Assembly: GCA_014529385.2 (NCBI GenBank)
Contig: CM043962.1
Coordinates: 49,794,598-49,856,597, forward strand
Reading direction: 5' to 3'
DNA: 62,000 nt
Source: Adiantum capillus-veneris
Lineage: Eukaryota; Streptophyta; Polypodiopsida; Polypodiales; Pteridaceae
The notes beneath the pieces are model-generated. The model worked only from the letters and a program-made list of their open reading frames with translations, was not told where the DNA came from and did no database searches. The translations under genes and the position numbers were made by a program. Positions 23,066 through 33,187 of the stretch are shown piece by piece. The stretch's first letter is position 1, and each line of letters starts with the position of its first letter.

Positions 23066-23336
23066 ATATGGCCTGTTTCACCCCAAACTTGAGCCACAGC
23101 TTCCCCTTGATGTCAGCAACCTAATGATATGCTTATATTTTGGTTTGGATTTCCAAAGACCCCAATTTTAGCTATTCTAGCCTTTTTCAGTCAGAAATAC
23201 TAAAGTCTGCTTAAAATTCAATTTTCTCACCCAATTGAGATGAAACCTTTCTCAGGCACTCAATAAATAATGCAGATCATGCTCATGTAGCCATCCTATG
23301 GTTTTGGTGTTAAAATAATTCCTTGGCACAATTTGG

Positions 23337-23347
23337 GTAGGATGTCT
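23337..23347. promoter_or_regulatory. Palindrome half-site
   Basis: GTAGGATGTCT occurs alone here, followed by GG as in the half-sites of both LTRs (7088-7099 and 24416-24427). Confidence 0.7.
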
Positions 23348-23485
23348 GGCAATTTTCTTTCTATATGGCCTTATCCTATCAAGATATGGTCAAACTTCAA
23401 CTTTCCAGGTGAAAATAGGGTAAAACCTACCTTCTAAACACACTGGTCAACTTGGAATTTGAAAATTTCCACTAGATCACCCTGT

Positions 23486-23509
23486 AGACATCCTACGCGT
23501 AGGATGTCT
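23486..23509. promoter_or_regulatory. 24-bp perfect palindrome
   Basis: It is AGACATCCTACG followed by its exact reverse complement. This is the best-preserved copy and shares flanks (CCTGT...CCTGG) with 22643-22666. Confidence 0.93.
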
Positions 23510-24046
23510 CCTGGCTTAAAATTTAGTTTTCTCTTGACAGAAATGCTCCTTATGCTCTGCAGCTCTCTCAAAAGCACTCACAGAAACTTTTGAACTTCAC
23601 TTCAGCTTTCAAACACTCTTTTGCGTCTTTTACAACCTTGTGATGAGCCTAACAACAAATATAACATGCATGAAGTGCTCCAGATCATAAATCATGATGT
23701 CCTACTTACCCTACTTCTACTCATCATGTGAAATGGTGATATTGGTGTCTCGGTTGCTTCTTGGCCTCTCCGGACTCTCAAGATATCCTTTCACCGCCTC
23801 TACCACTCCAACTCCTACTCTCTACACCACAACTCAACTAATACCTAAGTCTATCTAACTCTGCCTGAGTCTACCTAAGTCTACCTAAGTTGAAGGATCT
23901 AGGCCAAACACTCGCTCCCTAGACTCCGCCTAAGACCTAGAGAGTCCTCCACCCTCTAATCCGATCTACATGTAAAATGAGACTCTGGCAAGCCAGAGAA
24001 TCCCTATCCTCAAGGACTAGTCTTGGTCACCTACCTAGGGTTTTCG

Positions 24047-24064
24047 TCCCCGGCAGCGGCGCCA
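24047..24064 (-). other. Primer-binding site, tRNA-Asp type
   Basis: The minus strand reads TGGCGCCGCTGCCGGGGA one base after the 5' LTR. This is complementary to the 3' end of plant tRNA-Asp(GTC) except at one position (from knowledge of that tRNA). Confidence 0.85.
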
Positions 24065-24065
24065 A

Positions 24066-24992
24066 TGTTTGCGGATACGCCATGACGGACGTCAGCACAG
24101 CGAGAACTGACCTAACAAGATTTGTCAGCTAAGGACAAAGCTCGACCCGCAGGCGCGTTGAAGCAAGCATAGGGTGTCAACCTACACTCGACCGACTCTC
24201 GACTAATTCCTACAGAGGTCTCTACCCAATGTCTAAGCTACAACCTTCAGGAGTGCATAAGAGGAGAGTTCCTACAACACTTACAAGAGCCAAATACCCA
24301 TCAAACGTCCTCAAAACGCCACAAAACTTGAAGGAGACCCTACGAACACCAATAGGTCGCTCTTCCTAAGGTCCATGAACCAAAATCCCAACCCTAAACA
24401 CTTGGTGCAAAATCACATAGGATGTCTGGTCGAAATTTGCAGGTCATCGTTTCCGAAAACTAAAGTGCCTAATGTGTAGCTCTACTCAATGCGAACGCGT
24501 GGATATGCTGAAATGTGAAAACAGACAACGTATGCTCACCGAATCACCAGATGTAGCTCGTGGGTGGAGTTCGTAAAACCAGACCGTACACCCGCAATGT
24601 AGGTATTGGCACGTAGCTCTCATCGGGGGCAACACGTTGCACTTCTCCACTCTCGATTCCGACCACCGGTGCGCGGGTAGCGTCAAGATGAAACTCTCAC
24701 TCTCTCTCGTACACAGCACGCTCACTCACACAGACAAAACTTTTTAAAAAATGACAAAGGTTTTTCTCATTAAGGTCAAAAGTGGTATAAATACCTTACA
24801 ATCTCAAACCCTAATGTTCCAATTTAACCATCTACTCATCTAAATGTCAAAAATGGGATACAATCTGGAAACTTCTGCAAGCCCCACTATTCACAAAGGT
24901 GAAATGTCGGTTTTTCTTAATTAAAGAATAATTACAAAAAATAATATTCCGCCGAGCAATCATTCTCCGTAGGGTGTGTCCAGTTGCTAAGA
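24066..24992 (-). repeat. Gypsy 5' LTR (927 bp)
   Basis: It aligns with 6738-7665 throughout. Its outer end reads CTAAGA instead of CTAACA, so the terminal dinucleotide has mutated. A palindrome half-site lies at 24416-24427 and the TATA-like GGTATAAATACC near 24786-24797. As the element is on the minus strand, this LTR would drive its transcription. Confidence 0.95.
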
Positions 24993-25068
24993 TGACCCCA
25001 CTCACACCACGTGATATCTTTGATTAGTCCCATAGTTCATATTTGACCTTCGAGGATGGTACTAAGAC
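24993..25068 (+). mobile_element. LINE copy 4, right part (3' UTR)
   Basis: It starts with the duplicated TGACC (24993-24997) and carries the LINE 3' UTR (AGTCCCATAGTTCATATTTG). It ends at a CT repeat from 25069. Joined conceptually to 6488-6737, it gives the same order as copy 3. Confidence 0.9.
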
Positions 25069-25171
25069 CTCTCTCTCTCTATTTTTTCTCTCTAACTCTC
25101 TCTAATTCTTACTCTCTTTATATCTCCCCCCTCTCTCTAACTCCTTAATTCTTTTTCTCTTTCTCTCTCTC

Positions 25172-25209
<38 letters not shown>

Positions 25210-25345
25210 CTCTAGCTCTCTCTGTGTTTTCTCTATATTCTTTTTCTTTTTCTTCTTCCTCTTATCTCTCTCTCTCTCTCTAACTCTTTATTTCTTTTTC
25301 TCTTTGTCTCTATCTCCCTCTTTCTCTAGCACAATAAATCTACAA
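25069..25345. repeat. Pyrimidine-rich array after LINE copy 4
   Basis: Degenerate CT-rich sequence includes a pure (CT)n stretch near 25163-25206 and repeated words such as ctctctaactctctctaatt. It is the right-hand continuation of the array into which LINE copy 4 inserted. Confidence 0.88.
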
Positions 25346-25374
25346 TTGCCTTTCTTAGTTGGATTGGGAAAGAA

Positions 25375-27195
25375 GCACGATAGGAAGTAAAAGCTGTGCT
25401 TATCCATCTACTTTACAGGTAGAAGTTAAAAGAGGCCATCAAACACATGGTGCTCTTCAGCCAACACCCCCCACTCATGAACCTCAATAGTGAGGTTGAC
25501 AGTTTTATCTTGCAAGCCATTGGCCCCAACAAGGATCTTGATCGTTCATCAAAACGAGCTCGGAATGATTCAACCAGACATGGCCATGGATGAGGAAGGC
25601 AATCTTCCACACCTCAAAGAATGTTGTCGGCTATCCCTAACCCAACATGGGCTGTTACATCACCTGCTGATTCAGCCAGTAGTTGTCGTACTCCTATCAC
25701 ACCCTCTTATCCTCCCTACTCTTCCCAAACTTCTGTACAAAACCCTCGCACAACAGATCAGCTTTTAACCAAAATTGTACTACCAGTGCAAAGGCCCTCT
25801 TATATGACTAAAATTCCCCCTTTGTAATGTTTTCAAGTATGCAGAGACATCCACCAATGGTTTTGCCTTTGAAAAAGCCCTCCAAAAAAAGGCAATTTTT
25901 TGTGTGTTAACTTTGTAAACCCTTTATTGGACATTGCTAACTTAAGGGCTTTTCTTTCCCTCTTTTTATTTGGAATTGGTATGTCCACAACCACTGCATG
26001 GGATGATTGTATATTCTCATGGGCATTTCGCCCGCCGCTAAAAGTTCAATTATACAATGCCCACTCTGTTTTTACAAAGAGCATCATTTCTTCAAAATCT
26101 TGTTCATGTTTTTCTCTTCCTCATGGCATACGTCCCACCTGGGGCCATGTACTTACAACTAATATTGGTTGTTTTGCAAGTCCTTACTTATTTAAGCTAT
26201 GCGGATATGGTTTGGGGCACATCCCCTCTACACCCCCTAACCTTGAAGAGGCTGTTGAAGAACTTTATAGGGTTATAGTAACACTTATTCATTCAAGATG
26301 TGTTACCCACCCACAAGATCTAACACTAGGGAACATTTATCAGGCTTTGCATGGCTATTGCAGCCTTTATTTACCAATAAAAAGGCAACACAAACATTAT
26401 CCTATCCTTCAAGAAGAAATCAACAATCTAAAGGATCACTTTTACATCACTTTCTTAGATAATGCAGCCAACAACCCCATCCTCATTTGTAAAAAAATTA
26501 TCACAGATGAAGCCCTCAAACGCCTCCTAGGACTTGACTTCAAGATTCACTCTATGGATGTCAATGAAACCTTATCCCTCATCCATTCTTCTCTCTCCTC
26601 TCTAGCTCCTATGATACCCCTTCAACACCCATCCCTCCCCTTCATCTCTGCTACTTACAAAAGCAAAAAAGACGCTTTTAGATGGCTCACTTGTGATCAA
26701 CTTGCTGCTACTTTGACATCTCACTTTTCCTTGCATGCCTTCTAAAAACATGTAACCCTTACTTGAAACAAAAGGCAAGGAACCTAAACCAAAAAGTTCT
26801 ACTCTGCCATAACCTTCAAACACAATCTTGGTGGATAGTGGTCTATGTCTACGAATGTGCCCTAAACCTACCTAAAAATGCAAAACAACTTTTTTCGGGT
26901 GATGTTAAATGATGCTATGAAAACATACCTCATCTAGGACCACAAGGTCTTATCCACCACATCTCTAAGCTTGTCAAAGCAGCTTTTTCCCTTGCACAAC
27001 ACCCTTTCATCTCTTTCAAAAAATGCCAACCCAATGTACTGAAGGCACCTAGTCCACCCATTCTTATAAATCAGGACTATCCTTCACTATGCAACAAATC
27101 ATTGACCTCAATGATTGGATTATCAATAACATGTATATCCAAAACCAAAATGCTGTGTTCAGACAAGCTAATGGTATTCCTATTTGTTTGGTTTT
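25375..27195 (+). pseudogene. Divergent RT family, N-terminal half up to motif B
   Basis: An open frame of 281 residues (25900-26745) contains DNAANNPILICKKIITDEAL and a later TYKSKKDAFRWLTCDQLAAT, features of the region ahead of the RT palm in Penelope-like or related RTs. After stops and frame changes the sequence reaches RQANGIPI (about 27165-27191), the motif B counterpart of GVPMG at 4.76 kb. About 95 bases (27096-27190) align with 4684-4780. Together the two fragments cover most of one RT, overlapping only around motif B. There is no sign of activity. The family call is tentative; that it is an RT remnant is more secure. Confidence 0.5.
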
Positions 27196-27419
27196 TGGTG
27201 ATGGTGGCAAGTAACAGGATGCTTCTCTCTCTATTACATCTGCAAATTTAAAGGATAAAGCTCTCTCCATATTATTTTGAGAATCCCATCCAAAAAAACC
27301 TCTCTGGGCTCTCCTCTATTTTGTGTAATGGATGTTGGGTAATTTATGAGATTTTGCAAAATTGGTATTTTCATCATTTGTTTTGAGTCTTTTACGTTTT
27401 GAAAAAAAGGTATTTAGCA

Positions 27420-27740
27420 ACCTAATCTTTCTATATTCTCTTTATTCTTCTTTTTCTTGTTCTTGTTCTTGTTCTTCTTCTTCTCTCTCTCTCTCTCTCT
27501 CTCCCCCCCCCCCCCCCCCCCCTTCACACTCTTTCTCTATTTTCTCTCTAACTCTGTCTTCTCTCTCTTTGTCTTTTTGTATGTGTCTTTCTCTCTCTAA
27601 TTCTTTTTCTCTTACATTTTATCTCTCTAGCTTTGTCTATTCTCTCTCTTACTTTACTCTCTCTTTCTCTCTCTATTCTCTATTCTTTCTTTTCTTCACA
27701 CTCTCTCTTCCACCTCTCTCTCCTTTCTTTCTCTCTAACT

Positions 27741-27801
<61 letters not shown>
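27420..27801. repeat. Pyrimidine-rich array before LINE copy 2
   Basis: CT- and TTC-rich sequence includes a C run at about 27502-27521 and a pure (CT)n stretch at 27746-27801 that ends exactly where LINE homology starts. The block 27535-27660 shares word order with the arrays before LINE copies 3 and 4. Confidence 0.92.
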
Positions 27802-27803
<2 letters not shown>

Positions 27804-29605
27804 ATGTAAAGAATGTAAGCAACTACCGGACTATAATGATTGGGTCTCTTATGGAAAAGTTGTTCGGGTGCATAATGGAGATGAAATTGAGTGATTGGGC
27901 TGAAGAGAATGACAAGCGTACAAAGGGACAAGCGGGTTTTCGTCGATGCCATAGCACCATTGATCATCTTGTCACTCTTCGTGTTCTCATGGAGGAAAGT
28001 CGGTTGAAAGGCAAGCGATTGTATTGTTGTTTTGTGGACTTTAAGAAAGCCTTTGATATGATTCCACGTAACAATTTGTGGAGAAGGATGGAAGAACTCC
28101 AAGTGCCAAGTGAGTTTATGCTTGCGGTTTCTCGAATCTATGAGAAGGTGATTTGTCAATTGCGAATGGGAAGAGAAATTTTAGAAATTTTTGTAAGCAC
28201 TATTGGGGTTTAAACAAGGATGTCCATTGTCACCAACTCTCTTTGGTCTATGCATAAAGAAGGCATTGAAGAGGTCACTATTTGCAATGAGGTAATCATG
28301 CTTTTGTTGTATGCGGATGATGTAGTGCTTCTAGCACACACTTCAGAAGATGCACAAAAGCTTATGGTTGTCCTTGAGAACTTTTGCTTGCATAGTGGGC
28401 TGATTGTAAATGAATCCAAAACAAAGGTTATGCTTGTGAAAACCAACCATAAGGAGAAGCCATGCATTGTGTACAACAACGAGACACTTGAAGTTGTTGA
28501 GAGCTTTAAGTACCTTGGCCTTGAGGTTCCATCCAATCACAAGTGGCATGAATGTGCTATGCGTCGTTTGGAAGCGGGAAAGAGAGCATATTATGCATTT
28601 GAGAACATGTGTAATGCGGGAAACATCAAGTGTTGGGTTCTCAAGAATTATCTTTTTGATGCATTGGTGACACCGGTTCTTCTTTATGGAGTTGAAGTGT
28701 GGGGCGGGAGCATCTCAAAGTCTACTTGGAAAGAGTTTGAGAATGTCCAAAAGCGTTTTCTTACAAACTTTCTCCAAGTTAAGACACAAACACCATATAT
28801 GCTCCTACTTCTTGAGTCGAGATCTCTTCCAATCGAGGTTATGGGCATGGAAAGGGTTGTGGAGTACATTATAAAGATGTGTCAAAACCCCTCACATCGA
28901 CTTCCTACAATTGCATGGGAAGCAAGCAAAAAAGTTCAAAAGACGCATAAAAGCAAGATCTTGAGCACGGGATGGATGCAAGACATAAAGAAGTGGTTTG
29001 GGAGATGGGATGCATTACACTTGCTACATGATGCTTCAATTGACTCTCAAGTGAATGAAGCTTTTCTACAACGCCAATGTATTACGGCTTGGGAGAAATC
29101 CGGTGGGTCACGCTTCATACATTACACCACCTATATTTCCCCCAACTACAAAACCATGTTCTTCGCTGAGAGAGGAAACCGTACTCACACTTACATGCTT
29201 GAGCCTATTCCCTTGTCCGCGATACGCACTATTGCAGCGATTCGGCTTAGCTCCCATTTCCTTCGATGCGAGATAGGGCGTTGGGGCAATGGAGAAGAGT
29301 CAAATCGATTGTGCACATTATGCTCACTGCAAGTTCGAGAGTCTGAGTACCACACACTACTAGAGTGCTCAGCTTTTGGTCACATCCGAACTTGCTTCTC
29401 TCACATTTTCAGCCATAACTTAGACCTACACACTTTCCTCTCCCAGCCAAAGTGTGGGCTCTCCATTGCGACTCTCATCACTACAATTTTGGAGCTTCGA
29501 GAGTCACTCATCAGCCATACACATACTACATCACATGTAACTTTGGTCCCATAGGTCATATTTGACCTCCGAGGACGATAATAAAATCTATCTATCTATC
29601 TATCT
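27802..29605 (+). mobile_element. LINE copy 2, 5'-truncated
   Basis: Homology begins at copy 1 position about 2820 and continues through the 3' UTR to a (CTAT)n tail at 29588-29605, which passes straight into CT repeats. The 5' truncation is typical of incomplete target-primed reverse transcription. Confidence 0.94.
27803..29554 (+). pseudogene. LINE ORF2 fragment (RT and C-terminal CCHC), copy 2
   Basis: It reads GDVKNV-like sequence into RT, with VDFKKAFDMIP intact. A one-base T insertion in the GVKQG motif creates TAA at 28211-28213. About 25 bases further on a deletion of roughly 50 bases restores the frame, so 28220-29554 stays open for 444 codons. It keeps YADD and the C-x2-C...H-x4-C motif. 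The lost segment includes the LSPTLF region, so the RT would be inactive. Confidence 0.92.
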
Positions 29606-29770
29606 CTCTCTCAATCTAAATTTTATTCTCTTTTTGTCTCTCTTTTTCTGTCTCTCTAACTATCTGTCTTCTTCTTCTTTTTCTTCTCTCTCTCTCATTC
29701 TTTTTCTATTTGTCTCTCTCTCGCTCCCCCCTCTCTCTTGTTCATCTTCTTTCTCTTTCTCTCGTCCTAA

Positions 29771-29804
<34 letters not shown>

Positions 29805-29882
29805 TATATATATATATATCCTCTCTCTATCTCTCTCTCTCTTTTTGTTTGTGTCTTTCTCTCTTTCATTTTATCCTCTCTT

Positions 29883-29926
<44 letters not shown>

Positions 29927-30160
29927 CTCTTTGACACTCTCTTCTCTCTTTCCTTGATTCTTTTTCTTTCGCTCTCTACTTTTGTCTCTATTTTCTCTCT
30001 CTAAATACCTCTCTCTCTCTCTCTTCTTCATACACTCTCTCTCTATTCTCTCTCTCTCTCTCTGTTTGTGTCTTTCTCTCACTTTCTATTTCCTGTCTCT
30101 AAATCTTTCTTCTAACTCTCCTCTCTCTCTCTCTCTATGCCCTCTCTTCTTCTTTTTCTG

Positions 30161-30212
<52 letters not shown>

Positions 30213-30555
30213 TCACACACTTTCTCTAGTTTCTCTCTTTCCCACCTCTCTCTATTTTCTTTCTCTAACTCTCTCTATTTTCTCTCTCTAACCGGTCTCT
30301 CTCTCTCTCTTCTCTTTATCTAATTCTTTTTCTCTTTCTGTCTCCCTTTCTCTTTTTATCTCTCTAACTATCTTTCTGCTTCTTCTTCTCTTTCCCTTCT
30401 CTCCCCCTCTCTCTCTCTTCTCTATCTCTTTATCTATCTGTCTCTCTCTATTTTCTCTCTCTAACTCTCCCTCTTCTCTCTTTTTGTTTGTACCTTTCTC
30501 TCTCTAAATTTTTTCCCTTTCTCTCTTTCTTCCTTTATCTCTCTAACTTTGTCTT

Positions 30556-30591
<36 letters not shown>

Positions 30592-30734
30592 TTCTCTCTA
30601 TTCTCTCTCTTCTTCTTCTTTTTTTCTTCTCTTCTTCTTCTTCTTTCTCTATTCTCTCTCTTCCTCACACTCTCTCTATTTTCTCTCTCCCCTCCTCTCT
30701 CTCTATTTTCTCTCTATAACTCCTTCTCTCTCTC
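29606..30734. repeat. 1.1-kb pyrimidine-rich array between LINE copies 2 and 3
   Basis: The plus strand is almost entirely C and T with a few A and G. Pure (CT)n stretches (29889-29921, 30163-30208, 30560-30588) alternate with recurring words such as ttttctctctctaactctc and tttgtacctttctctctct. An AT block lies near 29790-29819. Long Ser/Leu frames here are an artefact of the repeat. Confidence 0.93.
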
Positions 30735-32198
30735 TTTTTTTTTGCAAGTACCATTGGTGTAAAACAAAAATGCCCTCTTTCTCCAACACTCATTGGGATT
30801 CTTATTGATGAATTGGAATGTATGGTCCTTGATTTTATGAGGCAAGAAGGCATAGAAGAGGTTAAGATTGCAAATGCGGTGATCATGCTTTTGCTATATG
30901 CTGATGATGTAGTACTCTTGGCACATAATTTGGAAGATGCACAAAAGCTTATGAGTGTCTTGGAACGCTTTTGCCTACATAGCGAGTTGATTGTGAATGA
31001 ATCCAAAACAAAGGTTATGCTTGTAAAGACTCTCAACAATGAGAATCCATGCATTGTATATAACAATCAACCACTTGAAGTGGTAGATAGCTTGAAATAA
31101 CTTGGCCTTGAGGTTCCATCCAACCATAAATGAAAAGATTGTGCAATGGGTCGCTTGGAAGCCGAAAAGAGGACATACTATGCATTTGAGAACATGTGCA
31201 ATGCCGGAGAGATCAAATGTTGGACTCTCAAAAAGTATCTCTTTGATACCTTAGTGACACAGTTGCTTCTCTATGGAGTTGAGGTGTGGGGTGGTAGCAT
31301 CCCAAAGTCTACTTGGAAAAAGTTTGAGAACGTCCAAAAGTGTTTTCTCACTAATTTTTTCCAAGTTATGACACAAACACTATACATGCTTTTACTTCTT
31401 GAGTCCGGATCGCTTCCCATTGAGGTTTTGGGCATGCAAAGGGTTGTGGAGTACATGCTTAAGACACGAGATAGCCTTTTGCATCAGCTTCCTAAAATTT
31501 CTTATGAAGCAAGTCAAAAGATCCAAAAGACAAGCAAGAGCAAAAAACTAAGTTCGGGTTGGATGCTTGATATCAAGAAGTGGTTTGGAAGATGGGATGC
31601 ATGTCACTTGGTTGAGGATGCATGGAATGACTCCCAAATGAATGAAATTTTCTTACAACGCCAATGTATCACGACTTGGGAGAATTCCGGAGGTTCTTGC
31701 TTCAGCCATTACACCACACATGTTGCCCCAAACTACAAAACTCTCTTCTTCTCGGAGCGAGGAAACCGAGCCCCATCCCTACATTCTTGAGCCGATCCCG
31801 TTGAGTGCAATCCGCACCATTGCCTCCATTTGTCTTAGCTCTTATTCTCTACGGTGTGAGACGGGATGTTGGGGCATTGGCGAGGAGTCTCATCGACTTT
31901 GCACTTTGTGTCTTCGTCAAGTACGAGAGAGTGAGTACCACACACTATTTGAGTGCTCAATTTTTGACCACATTTGGTCTTCCTTCCCCCACATATTCAG
32001 CCATGGGCTCTCTAGTCTACACACCTTCCTCTCCCAACCACAATGTGGACTCTCCATTGCCACGATCATTTCAGCAATTTTTGAGCATCGAGAGTCACTT
32101 ATGACCCCCACTCACACCACATGATATCTTTGATCGGTCCCATAGGTCATCTTTGACCTCTCAGGACGATAATAGAACTATCTATCTATCTATCTATC
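30735..32198 (+). pseudogene. LINE copy 3, 5'-truncated, with broken ORF2
   Basis: Homology starts at copy 1 position about 3209, just before the GVKQG motif, directly after a CT/T tract. YADD is present in 30813-31100. TAA at 31098-31100 and a TGA near 31132 interrupt ORF2. It then runs open from 31146 to about 31770, where one extra C shifts the frame; the CCHC region follows in another frame (31805-32104). The copy ends with the conserved 3' UTR and (CTAT)n at 32178-32198. It resembles copy 1 more than copy 2. Confidence 0.93.
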
Positions 32199-33177
32199 TT
32201 TGTTTCTATCTTTGTTTCTATCTCCTTGGTTGAAAATTTCCCTCGTCAAATCTCAAGTCTCTATGTACTCATATTTACTAAGTTACAAATATGTAAATCT
32301 ACCCTTCTGGAATGTCCTCTTCCTTGAAATCCAAGACCAAGGGAAGGGGAGAGATGGTGAGAGAGGTCCCAAAAAAGACTAATATGTTTCCTCAATATGA
32401 GAGAGGTCCTCTTAGATTTACAACCACGTAGTCCATCCGATCACTCGATCTATCGCACTCGAGCGAATTTGTTACTTTAATTAGGACCACATACACACAC
32501 CCGTAGTAAACATCTCAATAGGCTTGATGGACATGCTGGTCTACCCCATTTGAGCAAATAATTGTGACTACATGCACACACATTTGGAAACATCTCAATA
32601 TCTTGATGGATATCTTAGTCTACCTCACTCAAGCAGATAATACACCCTCAAAAACAACTGGATATCTTGACGAACGTGCTTAGAGACAAATCACATTGCG
32701 TTGATGGTCTCATGGTCCACGTAGCCTAAACAGATGCCATCATGTTGTAACCACTCTTTCTTTTGTTTAATATGTATTATTCCAGTATGTTTTTATTGGA
32801 AAAAATGTATGATAACATGTTGATGTTATCAATCATCTTAGGTGTGCGCTTACATATTGGTTTGCTTCATTGCTCAAAAAACCATTTTGTCTGCCATGGT
32901 TTTTTAAGGGAAAAGTAGCGAGACAACCACGTTTCTTTCACAAAATTTAGGATTTTTGCCAAAATTCAGAACCAAAATGTCCATATTTCTACCTTGAAAA
33001 TCTGGGTCCAGCTGAATTACAACAGAAATTTTCAAATTTCGATTGAAAAATTTACACTACAAACCAGGATATGTGAGCACTGGTTTGCTACATATTTTGG
33101 AAGTTGGGAGTCAAACGCCCAAGTCTTAACTTCTCTCTAAAAGTCTATCTCTCTTTACATAAAGGATAAAAGGCACA
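32199..33177. other. No gene recognised
   Basis: About 1 kb of AT-rich, apparently non-coding DNA. Short partial repeats of the type 'catacacacac...acatctcaata...cttgatgga' occur near 32495 and 32580. No motif was recognised. Confidence 0.5.
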
Positions 33178-33187
33178 CAATGGAAAG

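Larger units (their letters stand above)
22226..24046 (-). other. Gypsy 5' leader, non-coding, with recurring palindromes
   Basis: About 1.8 kb lies between PBS and the first ORF, without a convincing frame. It holds four 24-bp palindromes and at least one half-site. The region should be part of the genomic RNA leader, where packaging and dimerisation signals lie in LTR elements. Confidence 0.8.
6738..24992 (-). mobile_element. Ty3/gypsy LTR retrotransposon, complete but decayed, 18.3 kb
   Basis: The element reads on the minus strand. In its own direction it has: 5' LTR (24992-24066), PBS complementary to tRNA-Asp, a leader of about 1.8 kb, gag, protease, RT, RNase H, integrase, a second protease-like domain, a spacer, a third ORF, a polypurine tract and the 3' LTR (7665-6738). 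The order protease-RT-RNase H-integrase places it in Ty3/gypsy. Extra coding after integrase and the tRNA-Asp-type PBS recall the large Athila/Tat-type plant elements, but the lineage is inference. Every domain carries stops or frameshifts. In the first roughly 315 aligned bases the LTRs differ at about 20 sites, so the insertion is not recent. Confidence 0.95.

Noticed and set aside
25413-25610. Minus-strand 65-residue frame in the RT-family region
   Set aside because: It is antisense to the RT element sequence and has no motif.
29562-30808. Long Ser/Leu-rich reading frames (also at 6.1, 27.4, 35.5, 44.6, 49.4, 52.5, 55.7 and 58.5 kb)
   Set aside because: They are translations of CT or GA dinucleotide repeats (Ser-Leu or Arg-Glu alternation) with no other coding sign.
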